From the NCBI GenBank assembly GCA_963682025.1, contig OY821519.1:136133094-136197093 (forward strand): DNA of 64,000 nt, in the 5' to 3' direction. Shown here one piece after another: positions 23,185 to 35,645 of the stretch. Made by a program: the position numbers and the translations under genes. The notes under the pieces were generated by a model. It was not told where the DNA came from. It saw nothing but the letters and a program-made list of their open reading frames with translations, and made no database searches. The first letter of the stretch is position 1; every line of letters begins with the position of its first letter. The stretch is from Cordilura impudica. Its lineage: Eukaryota; Arthropoda; Insecta; Diptera; Scathophagidae.

Positions 23185-23961
23185 TTTAAACCCTATACCA
23201 CTATGTGGTTTGGGTATAATGCTGCTGTTTGTAACTACCAAAAATACCTAGACCCATCTTTTATTATACCGATCGAATTAGAATCACTTTCTGAGTCGAT
23301 TTAACGATGTCCGTCCGTCCGTCCATCTGTGTGTCCATGTAAACCTTGTCATCAAACTGCAGGTCTCAAATATGAATATATTTTGACAAACTTTGGTATA
23401 TAAGCTTTCGTCGGCCATGGAATGAACGCTGCTAAAATTGGTGAGAATCGGTCCATGTTCAGACCTAGCCCCCATACAAAGCACCCCTATGAAATCGACA
23501 TAAATTGCCATAAGATCCAAATTGTGGTATAGATCTTAGTCAAATAGGGTTTGCATGTGTTTATTACATCCATTAATGAGTAGTCCAAAAACGATACCTA
23601 TGGGACAACTCTTAGTCATAGGCCCCATATAGAGCTGCTTCCCGATCTTCATTTAAATCTATAAAAAACACAAAAATATTGCACTCAAATTTTGTTTGTA
23701 TATATTTTTGCAAGATACAAGAGACTTTACCAACCATGGTCAAGATCGGTCCATTTTTGGACCTGGTCCCCATGTAGATATAACATCCGATATGAACTTT
23801 TTCATATCTGCAGCCAAAAAAATTAATAAAAATGCCGCTCAAATTTGGTTTATGCTTATTTTCTATATCCAATTAGTTGGGCCTAAGACATAGGGTCTCT
23901 AAACGCATGGTATAGAGTATCGTATAGTCGGTCTAGAAGGACTATAATTTTCTTACTTGTT
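23185..23961 (+). mobile_element. HINE-like repeat, nearly complete copy
   Basis: 5' ACCCTATACCACTATGTGG, a (GTCC)n block at about 23310, and a 3' terminal palindrome mutated to GTCGGTCTAGAAGGAC followed by TATAATTTTCTTACTTGT. Confidence 0.85.
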
Positions 23962-23989
23962 TACTTTGATTTTTTGAGAAAATCCCATA

Positions 23990-25075
23990 CAAAATTTTGA
24001 GGTAATGTATAATATCAAGTTAATTCGTGTTCGTTTGTAGGAGTTAATCTCCGTAACTACTCATCTGATTTTAAAAGGTTCCAATATTTAGAATGGTTCT
24101 TAAGGATGGACATAGGCTATAAATATTTTTTTTTTATATATAAGCGGTCGTGGTACCTCCCATATGAAGTGAAGTTTTAATATAATATATATTGTGTACT
24201 GTAACAGGGAGTGCTTTAAAAATTGTGTGAGGTCAACTATTATTAATGTTAGTAGCTATGCCTTAAATGGGCGAGATCAGATAAGTGGGCGTGGCACCAC
24301 CCACACAATATTATCTATCTCGAGTACTATGACAGATACAGCTTTGCAAATTTGCTTAAGGTTATCTATTATTAACGTGTGTAGTCGCAAAAACTGGGTG
24401 GGATCCGACCAATGGACGTAGCACCTCCGATACGAAGTATATATAAAATGTCATATATCTGGAGTACTGTTATAGTGAGAGCCTTTGCGTGAGTACATAA
24501 ATTATTCATGTGATTAATCGAACAAAAAATGGGCGTGATCGGAGCAGTGGGCGTGACACCACCCATACAAAGTAAATATATAATATCATATAACTGGAGT
24601 ACTATTAAAGTCTTGACACTTTGCACAAGTCTATCAGATATTAATGTGAGTAGTCGGACGAAAAATGGGCAGGATGGGATTAGTGGGCATGGTACCTCCT
24701 ATACAAAAAAATATGAAGTACTATTAAAGCGACAGTCTTGAAACTTTTGACAAGTACATTAATTACCATTGTGAATAGTCGAGGAAAATATGGGCGAAAA
24801 GCCAAATTCAAAAATCTCCAAAACCGAAAGTCGTGAAAAACAAAAATCATCAAACACAAAAATCTTTAAAATCAAAAATCTTCAAAATCAAAAATTAGAA
24901 AAATCAAAAATTAGAAAAATCAAAAATTCAAATATCACTAAAATAAGAAAAATCAAAACTGATATTCTAAATTCAAGTGCATCGTTAGGTGTTGTTGGCT
25001 TTCATTTGGAAAATCCTTTTTTTTTCTCCAGAGTATTAACGTCAAAAAATTTGGTACTTTTTGCATCGAATGAAT
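23990..25075 (-). repeat. Repeat of about 150-bp units (family C)
   Basis: Four to five diverged units, each with GGGCG(T)GG(C/T)ACCxCC, an AGTACTAT(G/T) motif and a TxTATTATTAA(T/C)GT(G)xGTAGTCG segment. Preceded by GTTTGTAGGAGTTAATCTCCG and ending in an AAATCAAAAATC-rich tail at 24790-24965. The same modules in inverted order make up 36592-40288. No coding capacity recognised; class unknown. Confidence 0.7.
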
Positions 25076-25640
25076 AATATTATATATCAGAAAGCATTAA
25101 AATAAAAAACGAAGAAAGTAAATTAAATTAAATTTTTTAATTGCACAATACATACTTCGAAGGAAAAATTTTATTTAAAAAATATACATGTAAATAAGTC
25201 TCAGAAAGTCGTAGCGCAGAACGATTGGACATACTGGTGCTGTTATAAAAGTTAAAAGAAAATATTTCAAACACTAAAATTCGAAATTTTTTCAATCTAC
25301 GAATTTTGATTTTTATTTCACCTTATGAAATTTCGCCATTATTAACAAAATTTAAATTTTCTTCTGAAAATTTTATATATGATTGATTTATTTTGATTTA
25401 TTACTAAAAAATTTTACATAAATAAAATATAAGTTATGAGAATTTTAACAATTGTATATCAAATTGAGACATAACATTAAATTGTTGTGTGTCTGATTGG
25501 CTTAAATACATTTGGCAAAAAAAAAAAATTATTAATTTACATTGATCATATAATTATTTAAACAGCATAAAGTACAAACGAAATCATAAAAATTAATAAA
25601 CTATTATTAAGAAAATTCGGAAATTATGAGATCTCTATAT
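25076..25640. other. No recognisable feature
   Basis: Very AT-rich; nothing supported beyond being the probable 3' flank of the minus-strand LINE that ends near 25650. Confidence 0.4.
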
Positions 25641-25650
25641 TTTAAACAAA

Positions 25651-26760
25651 TTAATATTTATATAAACGCATATAATCTTCGCCGTTCAATATGTCATAAA
25701 CTTCATCAATAGTCAAAAATCTTTTACCAAAGGAATTTAAACGATAACTGCAAAAAATAGGACATCTGCCTAGTATGTGATATGTGCTTTCAATTTCATT
25801 ACAATTGCACAATGTGCACAAGCTGCCATAATTTCCGTTAAAAGCGCGAGCATTCAAGTTCCACAGGCCACCCCTGGCTTTTAGGATTACACAAACAAGG
25901 TGTGCTGAACTAGTATCGCAGAAGTATGGGCGAACATCACATTGCAATGTAGGGTACAAATCATGGAAACGCGAATTTCGTGCCCTAACAATAAATTGTT
26001 CGTATTCTGTAGTTCTCAAAGATTCAAGTATACTATTGTGTTGATGAAGCATATTACTTCTACAAGTTCCAATATTAGGGGTTGACCCAATTGCATTATA
26101 TAGATTTCTCCAATGTATATTTTCCCGAGCTGTCTCTTCAGCTAACAGTCTTGACAGTCTATTGACAGCCAGATATAAAACTTTTCTATTATAACTGAAG
26201 TGTAATTTAAGAGTTTCTAAATATAGCGAAGACAACCCAGTTTCTATATGTAGCATATAGTTAGGAGTGTTATCAGAAAGATATAGCATTTTCTTCAAGA
26301 AAAAACGTAACAATTTCTCCACATCATCGTATCTAAGGAAACCCCATACTTGGGCACCATAAAACATTATGGATCTTACGGCCGTATTAAAAATTTTCAA
26401 CTTGTTTGATAAAAGTATTTTCCTATGATGTAGCTTAACCAAGTGGTATTTATAGCAGTCTTAGACGAAGCAAGCTTAGATTCGAGATGTTTTATAAAAG
26501 ACAGATTATATGTTAGAGTGATGCCTAGATATTTATGCTCGTTTATTACATCTATTTGATTTTCACCATATTTGAAATTTAAACTTTGACTGACTCTTGA
26601 GGATGTTCTAAATAAAATTATCTTCGACTTATCAAGATTTATTTTCAGACACCATTGCTTACAGTAAGGGAATAGTGAGAGCATCAATCATGTTCTGCAA
26701 CATCAAAGGAGAGTCAGATAGTAGAACAATGTCATTCGCGTATAATAATACTTTCACAAT
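25651..26760 (-). pseudogene. LINE reverse transcriptase 3' portion (I/Outcast-like group)
   Basis: On the minus strand the RT palm motif appears as LLYANDIVLLSDS (YAND in place of YADD), then WCLKINLDKSKIILFR and KYLGITLTYNLSF. A second open frame of 263 codons covers the thumb and C-terminus with MFYGAQVWGF and a zinc knuckle CTLCNCNEIESTYHILGRC. One frameshift lies near 26440 and another near 26690. The endonuclease is absent. Clade assignment is by motif likeness and uncertain. Confidence 0.7.
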
Positions 26761-26789
26761 TTTTTTATATTTATAAAAATCAAACTTAC

Positions 26790-26962
26790 GGTTCTCCCTG
26801 TGGTATATTTAAACGTGACACTGTCAAGGACGGCATCGCCATATTTCCAGTAACCTAAGAAACCAAGTCAAATAAACAAAGCCACACTAATAAATGTGCC
26901 TACATTCATAATTCCAAACGGTGTTACATACGCCTTAGGTGTTTTCATATTCGCCTCAATGG
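26790..26962 (-). pseudogene. Exon of an SLC36/PAT amino acid transporter, disrupted
   Basis: A 173-bp minus-strand block bounded by an acceptor (TTTTAG before 26962) and a perfect donor GTAAGT after 26790. It reads ATTGAGGCG... as IEANMKTPKAY, PFGIMNVGTF, GFLGYWKYGDAV, DSVT. This matches the segment of proton-coupled amino acid transporters that contains the conserved (P)xExxMKxP and GYxxYG motifs. An in-frame TGA lies at 26868-26870 and an extra T near 26810 shifts the frame before LNIPQGEP. No neighbouring exons were found on this strand. It is either a dying paralogue or an exon with assembly errors. It is not an exon of the plus-strand gene at 52.7 kb. Confidence 0.75.
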
Positions 26963-28084
26963 CTAAAACATTAAACAAATGGAAATATAAAATTAAAACA
27001 AAAATTTTATAAGTTTATTACAAATGTGCCACTTGCAAAGAAATTTAATTAAATTACAACAAAATATCCGATAGCAAATTGCTTAAACAAACAAAGTAAA
27101 ATATCCATTAACTTTAAAAGGTTGCATAAAGACAAATAAAAAGTAAGCAATAATAAACTCAAATCCAGACGTAAACAAAATAATTATTTTGTGGTATTGT
27201 TACAAAGCAATTAACTTTATAAATTTATATTTTAGTTACAAATTGCTTATTTAATAAATTTGATTCCCCAGAGATATTTTTTTGAATTTCTGCTATATTG
27301 AATTAAAATATAGTAATATGAATGGTTGTAGTGTGAATGATGGTCTGTTAAAATTGAGCACAGATTCATCAGAAGCGACAGAAAAGTATTTATTGTAAAT
27401 TAGGAGATAATAACAAAATAAAGCCAAAGTTCTCTGGTATGACCGCATTTTTAAGGTCCACACCGAATATCTCCCACCTAACTTCTAGTTAGAATTTTTT
27501 AGTGTACTCGTGAACATAGGGTGCGGTGTAAACACAAAAATTATGATTCACAACTACACAGCAACTATGTACATATGTATATATGTTGTGACGTATTAAG
27601 TTTGGTTAACGATAAATATTAAGTGTTAAATAAATTTGGGTCGCAACCAAATATATTCGTAATCAAAAGTTTATTGACTTGTTGTATGTGTGTCAGCAAT
27701 TTGTGATACACTATATAAATATGTCATTATGACGGACTGACTTTTTGATGATAGAAATAAAGTCAATAAATGCATACACAGCAAAAACATACATGGATAG
27801 TTTTATATATTGGGTAAATCCTATTCAACCATAGTTGATAAGCTATAATGTAAAATTATATATAAGAAACTTGAAATGAAAAAGTCGTATTCATTCTGAC
27901 TTGAACATTCTAATAAAATAAATTTTAATTAAAGCAATCAAACGGAATAGTTCTTATTTAATGGCTGTATGAACTACAAGGACCACATTTCAACATTTAA
28001 TTTATTACAATTTATTCAGTGTTTATATTATTTGCAAATTAATCACAAAAATATAAATTGAACCACTTCTTGTTTTATTATTTA
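26963..28084. other. No recognisable feature
   Basis: AT-rich. I searched the minus strand for further transporter exons and saw none that I could support. Confidence 0.4.
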
Positions 28085-28088
28085 CTAA

Positions 28089-28150
28089 ATGTAACCCGGT
28101 GTACTTCGCTATCCTCCTCCACATGCTACCCCCCCCCCCCCCCCCCCACG
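28089..28150 (+). repeat. Family C 5' end fragment with a 19-C run
   Basis: GTAACCCGGTGTACTTCGCT matches the start of family C at about 36598, followed by a homopolymer of 19 C (28129-28147), striking in this AT-rich context. Confidence 0.6.
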
Positions 28151-28292
28151 CAACATACTGATATATTATTTATTTATTTATTGTGCTTTCCTGTACGACA
28201 AGAAAAATTATTAAATTATTCTTATAAAAACAGTATTGGATTTATTAATTATAAGGGTACAATGTGCTGATATAAATAAAATAATTACATAT

Positions 28293-28675
28293 CGCACCTA
28301 AAATACAAAAGAGTCACAACTCAAAATTTTCCGAAATTGACTTTTATCCATAAATTAACTCACAGTACACATTTCTAACTACTGCAAAAATTTATTTCAC
28401 ATCACTATCTTCTTTAACAGTAAAAATACTGTTATATCTGGGGCACAACTTGAGATAATATCACTTGCCAAATGAAAATATTTCAGTCAGGGAGTCATAA
28501 CTCAAAATTATATTTTATTTCCACAAATACAATATAAATTAAAAAATAAAATGGACATTTTTCATAATGAAACTACATTTTTTTAAATAATACAATCATT
28601 TTTAAATAAACAGTTTTTTGCCTCTCCTGAAAATTTGAAAATTTTAAGTTGTGACTGTTTTGTATTTAAGGTGCG
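28293..28675. mobile_element. MITE with about 45-bp inverted ends
   Basis: A 383-bp non-coding element. The left end is CGCACCTAAAATACAAAAGA; the right end read inward is CGCACCTTAAATACAAAACA; similarity extends over about 45 bp. It is flanked by ACATAT on both sides (28287-28292, 28676-28681), a 6-bp duplication. The superfamily cannot be told from the ends alone. Confidence 0.8.
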
Positions 28676-28789
28676 ACATATTAATTATTTATGAAATAAA
28701 ATAACAAAAGAAGATAACAAAATACAAAAATTTCAAAGATTTTACTACGCAAAATAATCAAGAATTTATTTTTTAAAAAGCCTTGCGTA

Positions 28790-29370
28790 GCTTGTTAGTT
28801 GCTAAGTTTGTGGAAGTGCAATCCAAGGATGAACACTGTGCAAAAAGAATTGATATTCTAAGACAAGGTTCCTATAAATAGCAATTATGAGCTTTGTTCC
28901 TCTATCAGACCTTGCAAATTGCAATTTTTCGAAAGGGAAGCTAGGTTTTTTGTATAAATAATTTTGTGCATAAAAATCATAAAATTTTAAAAGATTATGA
29001 AAACATACACCAAATAGTTTTTCAGAGCAGGATAGTATATCTTTTTTATATCTATATTTTTTTAGACCAAAAACATAACGAATAATGTCGTTATATGCAA
29101 CATTTAATCGACGTTTGCTCGAGGAGTCGCAATTAGCATAAATTGCAATCCGTACAAGAGTCCAGGAATAATATACGTTTTGGCTGGGAGAATTCTTACT
29201 TTCACAGGTGTGAAATATTGTGTTGATCAAAGAGATCACAGTTTAACGTAAGTTTTCCGAAATACTTTTTTTATTTTTAAATTTATCATCAAACATTAAG
29301 ATTTTAATGGGTTTAAAATCTAAGGCCAGCCGAACTATGTCTATTATATAAATCTTCTGCGAGTTTCCTT
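28790..29370 (-). pseudogene. CR1-type LINE RT C-terminus
   Basis: The minus-strand frame contains LNVAYNDIIRYVFGLKKYRYKKDI and a C-terminal HSVHPWIALP, closely paralleling the end of the complete CR1-like element at 46513-46995 (KAYNAILRYVYGLKKYDHI, NSIRLWNLLP). It is the continuation of the RT fragment at 35503-35645: the two were separated by insertion of the 6.1-kb LTR element. Confidence 0.8.
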
Positions 29371-29375
29371 ATACT

Positions 29376-29654
29376 ATAATAAGTTTTATTTAAATTAAAC
29401 ACTCAAACTGTTTTCAAGTCTGTTCGTCAGAGCTATTATCAACTGACTGTACTTTATTATATTTATTACAACTTAAACTACTCTAAAATAAATGACATAC
29501 ACGCACACATTCACACATTAACCGTGGGATTTAGCTGGCTCAGCAGTTTACAGGCTAGCCAGCTATAATGAGTGTGGACATATAACTCAACGGAATGTGA
29601 GTGTTTAGATACATGCAGAAGGCATGGTAACTATGACTAGTCAAACACACTACA
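29376..29654 (-). repeat. 3' LTR of the LARD-like element
   Basis: Read on minus it begins TGTAGTGTGTTTGACTAG and ends AAAACTTATTAT. It is preceded on that strand by the polypurine tract at 29655-29666. Confidence 0.9.
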
Positions 29655-30959
29655 CCTCCCTTTTTTAGAAAAAAGAATGATCAATAACTGCTTGATCATT
29701 CTTTTATATAAGATTACAATATTTTATATAAAAAAAATTTTTTTTTTTTAAATTTATTTTCAACATTAAAATTTTTCTTATATTATTATTATTTTTTTTT
29801 TCGTGTATAGGGTATTATTACCCCATCTTTCTTCTTAAAAATTAATTTCAATTAATTTCTATAATAATGTAAAAATATTATAATTATATCAAATTTTAAT
29901 TGTAGTTTTTTAAAAATTAATTTTTATTTTTATGATTTTAATTATAGTTTTTTTTTTTTTAGTTGTTAATTTTCAATTTTTAATTCTCAATTTATTATTA
30001 ATTTAATTTAATGTATAGGTTTTCAAATTCAACTTTAATTTGAAAATTTTAATTTACATTTTTAATTTCATATTTCCATAGTAAGGTAAACATCAAAAAA
30101 TGTATATGTCAAATATGGTAGTCACATCAGGGTAGTACATAGCAATAGATTAAGAAAAACATTAAATATATTTTTGATTTGTAGTTTTATGTTATTGTCT
30201 CAATTATAAAATTTATTTAGATTTTTCATTTCTAAATTTTAATTTAAGTTTTACTTTTAGTTTTGTTTATGTTAAGTCCTATTTTCTAAATATTTAAATT
30301 TTTAATTTAATTTTTAAAAATAATTGTAATTCCTATGTTTTATTTTTGTCTTTCATTTTAACTTCTTTTTCTTATATAAAAAGATCTGTATATTATTTCA
30401 AAAAAAATTTTTTTATATTTAAACGATTAGTATATATATATAATATATTTTTATATATTTTTTTCGAATAATTTCAGTATGGGATTGAAGAAGAAAATAA
30501 AATTAATGTACATATATATTTAATTTAATTTAGATTTCAATTTTAATTTTTAGTTATAATTTTTATAAACGTAGATTTTATCATTATTTTAACTTGATTT
30601 ATATTTGGAACACTTTATTTTTCTGAGAAAAAATATTTGAATTAATATTTCCTAAATATGTGGATTAATGTTTATAGGTCTCATTTTGGTAAGTTTTATC
30701 ATTATATTTTTCTTCATATAAGGCGAGCAAAAAATGAGCAGGAATTGACATTAAAATTTTAAATTCATATTTGGAGACATTATAAAAAGAAATTTTCAGC
30801 CAATCTTCATTCCGTTCTCAATTCATATACCTACGGTAAATTTCACTACTTTCTAAACCATTTATAGTTTATACTCATTAGCACCCACCGTTTCCGTACC
30901 TAATTTTCCCTATCACTTTCCTATTAATTTCACCATTAAGGTTGAGCACTTTTTTATTC

Positions 30960-31074
<115 letters not shown>

Positions 31075-31789
31075 CCCATTTTCATATCATTTAATATTCA
31101 TATTCTATCTTTCTAGTTGCAACTTTACTAATGCCATATATTGATGTCAGTTATATCACAACCTAGAGAATAATTGACCTCAGTCAATTTCCCATTAACA
31201 TCATGGACATTTATTGATCCGGATCTAATTATCTATCTATATATTCATTTCTATCTTCATTTGTCTCTATCCCCGGGGGTTATGGGCTATTTGCTAACCT
31301 GTCCTTAGACGGTTGCTTATTAGTGTCAGACTTTGGTTACCAGCTACTTTTTTAAGCTGTAGAAACAGTGGCCTAAGTCAATTTTCTATTAATAACCAAG
31401 TCAGCACTTTTTCTATAATATATTATTCTATTGTTATCTTGCAAAATGTAGGAAACATTTTGCTGTGCTCTTACTATTTATTTATTTTTTTTTTTTGTGT
31501 TTGGAAGGGTCAATCGAGGTCTTCATTCAGAGGGAAATATTATTTAAAAAAATGTAATCCATGTGCCGTATGGCAGGATGTTTTGTGTATCCTTTTTTTT
31601 TAATTAATGGAGGTATTCATTTAATATTACCGAAATAATTTTGAGTTGAGTTGCTCAGCAAACTAAAATTAAACATAAGGTGTTTAAGGACATAACAGCG
31701 AATAAATAATTAGAGTATCGGATAGATACTACACTGCGACCGGAACAATTGAAAAATAACTTAAAGTAAAATGTGGTAGATATTATTAT

Positions 31790-32150
31790 TCATTGTTCCG
31801 ATGAGTATGTAGAAGAAAATAGGTCATGACTATATATGCGACTATCGCTAGATGATAGTCTCCTTAGTATCCTAGGAACTGATATTGAATCCCTCAAAAA
31901 AGTAATGAAATCTTTCAAGATTTAACCGTAGTAGTCACACCAATATTAAGAAAATTAACTACCAATGATGAGAAGAGTCAGATTATGCAAAAATATCATC
32001 ATGACCCTATAATCGGTAGACATCCGGGAATAACAAGCATGAAAAGATTATCCCGTTACTTCCATTTCAGAGTGTCCAGTTGGGGGAAGGATGAAAATGA
32101 TAAGCTATCTGTAGTTCATAGTATCAGAGGTAGCGAAAGTAGCAGAGTTT
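31790..32150 (+). pseudogene. mdg1-like integrase zinc-finger fragment
   Basis: Plus-strand text reads SLDDSLLSILGTDIESLKKV, then ILRKLTTNDEKSQIMQKYHH and GRHPGITSMKRL, the region leading into the HHCC zinc finger of Ty3/gypsy integrase. The catalytic core is missing. It lies antisense inside the LARD-like element. Confidence 0.6.
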
Positions 32151-32384
32151 GAGTAGGTATTATGATATTGAAGTATTTTATTCAATAATTTCTATTATAA
32201 ATTTGGTACAAGATAAATTCAATTTCACGAAATTGAAAAAAAAAATAGCATGTACGAAAGATTAGATCAAGCATTACAAATACATGAAATATATCCATAA
32301 GAAAAACTTGAAATTTTGAAACAGATTCGGAAGGATTTGTTGTAAGAATGTGTTCCATACCAATATACAATGGTATAGTGAATA

Positions 32385-32858
32385 TTGATAATGGCACAAA
32401 CACCGGTGCAATTTTTACATTTAGCCTCGAAATTGATACTCGATTTCGATGGCAGGGCAGAAAACCTAACAGCTTTTCTAGATGCCCTTACATTAGTGGA
32501 TTCCATTAAGGAAACACATGACGCTCTTACCGTTAATCTGGCCAAAACCAAATTAAAAGGTATGACCAGAAACTTAATTTCAACGGAGGCTACACTCCAA
32601 GAGATAATTAGTACACTTAAGAATAAAGTGAAGGGCGAGTCAGTCGAGGTTATCTCGGCGAAACTTCTGAATTTACGTCAAGGAGGTAAAAGTCCAAAAT
32701 CCTATGCCAATGAGATTGAGACATTGACGAAGGCATTGGAAAATGCCTACATCAATGATGGTGTACCCATACAAGTTGCATCGAAATACTCAACACAAGC
32801 GGCTGTTCAAAACGAAACCAAAAATGTGTTTAAAAACATTATATTTAAAAATATTTAA
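32385..32858 (+). pseudogene. mdg1/412-like Gag N-terminal fragment
   Basis: A 157-codon frame with LILDFDGRAENLTAFLDAL, TLKNKVKGESVEVI, AKLLNLRQGGKSPKSYANEI and KYSTQAAVQNE, the conserved capsid block of mdg1/412-group Ty3/gypsy Gag. It stops soon after and no nucleocapsid zinc knuckle is present. In the host LTR element it is antisense. The integrase piece lies upstream of it on the same strand, the reverse of normal gag-pol order. Confidence 0.75.
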
Positions 32859-32870
32859 AAATATTATATG

Positions 32871-35200
32871 AAATTAAAAAATTGTGTTTAAACTTATTAA
32901 ATAAACAGATGTGTAAAAGTTTATAAAAATAATAAAAAAATTATAAGAACGGCATAACAGAAGTTCCTGTCCTTCCAATACAATTAATAAAGATACGAAA
33001 GTCAAAGTGTGTTCCAAATTCATTATATTAGTATATCTTCCTTTATGCAAGAAGAAAAGGAGTTAATAATTCAAATTACGGTTTGCACGTCTGCATTTTG
33101 TAGTTCAAATAAATTCAAAGCTCCACATGTCATTTCAATTGTATGTACCTCAATGAAATGTGGCCGTTTAAAACGATATTAAAAGTGTTTTCATTTAAAA
33201 TGAAATATATAGTAATAAATTTATTATAGTCCAAACGTAACTAATGTTCCAAATCGACAATGTGTCATTTGGTTAATATTCATTTGAGAGAAAAAAAAGG
33301 ATTATTATTATTATTTTTTTTTTTTTTGTTATTTGTTATGAAATATTAAAAGGATTTACATATTCCTTTTCTCTCCTCTATTCCCTCGTCTTGATTGACC
33401 TAATTCCCCAATTCGATATTGACCAAGTGATAGCTAATCTCATCAAAAATTTGAAATCAATCTGTAGTGAATTGAGAATAGAAATTTAGCCGAAACTTTC
33501 GCATGTAATGACATTTATCCCAATTCATCTTGAGGATGATATTTGTGGGCACTTAAAATAAAATTAATTGTCAAATTATTTTCCTTATATTTTTCCAAAT
33601 ATATTTCCTTTCCAATAATATATATTTTTCTTTTATTATATTATAAATTAAAATTTTATTTATTCATCAAAAAGATGTAAAAAAAATTCCAAAATTCACA
33701 CTAAAAACAAATAAAAATATGGTCGAAAATCCTGATCCAATAAAAGAAATTTTTTTTTTTTTTTTAAATTTAAACATATATTGTAAATTTGTGTTTTTAG
33801 TAATTTTAAATACGGATATACAGAAATATATATGTTCCAGTTTTAAATCAATATGAATATATACTTTTTTTTCAAAATATAAAAAAATTTATGAAAAAAT
33901 GTTAATATAAACAATAAAATTCGGTATTAATAAAAATATTCAAATTTCAATATCCAAGATAAAATTCAATAGTTAGATATAAATTTTGGTGTAAATATAT
34001 TATTTTTTTTTTTTTTTCATTTTATTTTTTTTTTTTTGTTTTTTTTTTCCTGATTTTAAATCAGAGTATGTTTTCATAACATATTCTTAGTCTATTTCCA
34101 TTGATTATTTTGTATTAACAAAATGGTATTAAAATAAATATTCTCTCCTTTTTTTTTTTTTTTCTTTTTTTTCTGTTAAACTAATAAAGTAGATTTTTAT
34201 ACAATATAAATATCAAAAATATTATATCCAACATTATGTAGATTACAAAATATAAAGAACAGAATAGTAGTACCATATATGTAGGTATTATTACCAACTG
34301 GCTTTTATATATATAATTATTGTGCGATTTTTATATGTATACCTCTAATAAAATATTCAAGGTCGATATAAATGTTTAAAAGATTACAATTGTAATGCAT
34401 CTAATTATTTAAAATATTTAAATTTTATATTAATAACGCTTACGATGTTCTATGTTTATCGCTGTTGGTGTTGTGGATTGTTGCAGCTGCTGTTATTGTT
34501 GATGTTGCTGTTATAGTTGCTGTTGTTTTCGCTTCCTCTTGTACGTTGCAGGTGTATCGGCCACACCTGTTTCTTGCTTCTTTGGCCACATTGATTTTCA
34601 TTTCTTCTCTTCCTTTCTTATTTTATTAATTTAATTTTTGTATATATTTTTAGCACTAGGAAGTTCATTTTGTATTTAACATTAATTTTTATCAGCTATC
34701 ACTTAATCAACAAGCAGGGATTCAATTATTTTTTTTCGTTTAATTTATGTAATAAAAATGGGTTTTGTTGTAGGCATTTAATTCTCACTGTTAAGTTTCC
34801 ATATTTTTTGAGTTTATTTATGTTTTTATAGAATTGTTTGTTTGTTTTGTTTAGTTAAAATGTGTTTTTTTTTTTTTTTTTTTTTGTTTTTAATTTTTCC
34901 ATGTTTCAAAATAAAGGATGCTGTTTATATTTTTGTTCACTAAATAATGTTTCAATATGTTTTCTTTTTGCTCTTATTTTATTTAGTTTTTAATAATTTT
35001 CTTAATTTTTCTTTAATATCACTTTTTTTTTTTTTTTTTTATTATTGCTTGAAGGTGTAGTTTATATTTTTTCTTCTGATTATTTCGATTGATGTTTTTA
35101 TATATTAAATTAAAAAAAAAAAAAAAATATTTATAAATTAAAACACTTTTATTTTCGTTTTGAACAGATCTCACAATACATTTACGGCGTTTTAAGAAAC
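32871..35200. other. AT-rich interior of the LARD-like element
   Basis: Long T runs, no gag-pol. At 34460-34600 the minus strand has a CAA/CAG-rich stretch encoding short Gln runs after KRKRK. This might be a relic of the element's own gag, but it is too weak to call. Confidence 0.5.
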
Positions 35201-35218
35201 AATTGGCAGGATCGCCAT

Positions 35219-35497
35219 ATAATAAGTTTTATTTAAATTAAACATTCAAACTGTTTTCAAGTCTGTTCGTCAGAGCTATTATCAACTGACTGTACTTTAT
35301 TTTATTTATTACAACTTAAACTACTCTAAAATAAATGACATACACGCACACATTCACACATTAACCGTGGGATTTAGCTGGCTCAGCAGTTTACAGGCTA
35401 GCCAGCTATAATGAGTGTGCACATATAACTCAACGGAATGTGAGTGTTTAGATACATGCAGAAGGCATGGTAACTATGACTAGTCAAACACACTACA
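35219..35497 (-). repeat. 5' LTR of the LARD-like element
   Basis: Same 279-bp sequence as 29376-29654 with about three substitutions. The primer-binding site TGGCGATCCTGCCA follows at about 35204-35217 (minus). Confidence 0.9.
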
Positions 35498-35502
35498 ATA
35501 CT

Positions 35503-35645
35503 ATGATTAATTGCAACAGTCGGACTGCTCAAATACAACTGCACGTCATCGATGTACATATAAATTTTGCAATGGAGAAGTTGTGAATGCAGATCATTAG
35601 CACAGAGAGGAAAAAGCAGAGGCCCCAGGATGGATCCAGTGTTAT
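35503..35645 (-). pseudogene. CR1-type LINE RT core fragment
   Basis: On minus: GSILGPLLF then KIYMYIDDVQLYLSSP, the RT motifs 4 and 5 with YIDD for YADD. Reading across the LTR element into 29375 keeps the frame (SIRKLAEDLYN), matching the segment after YADD in relatives. Confidence 0.75.
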
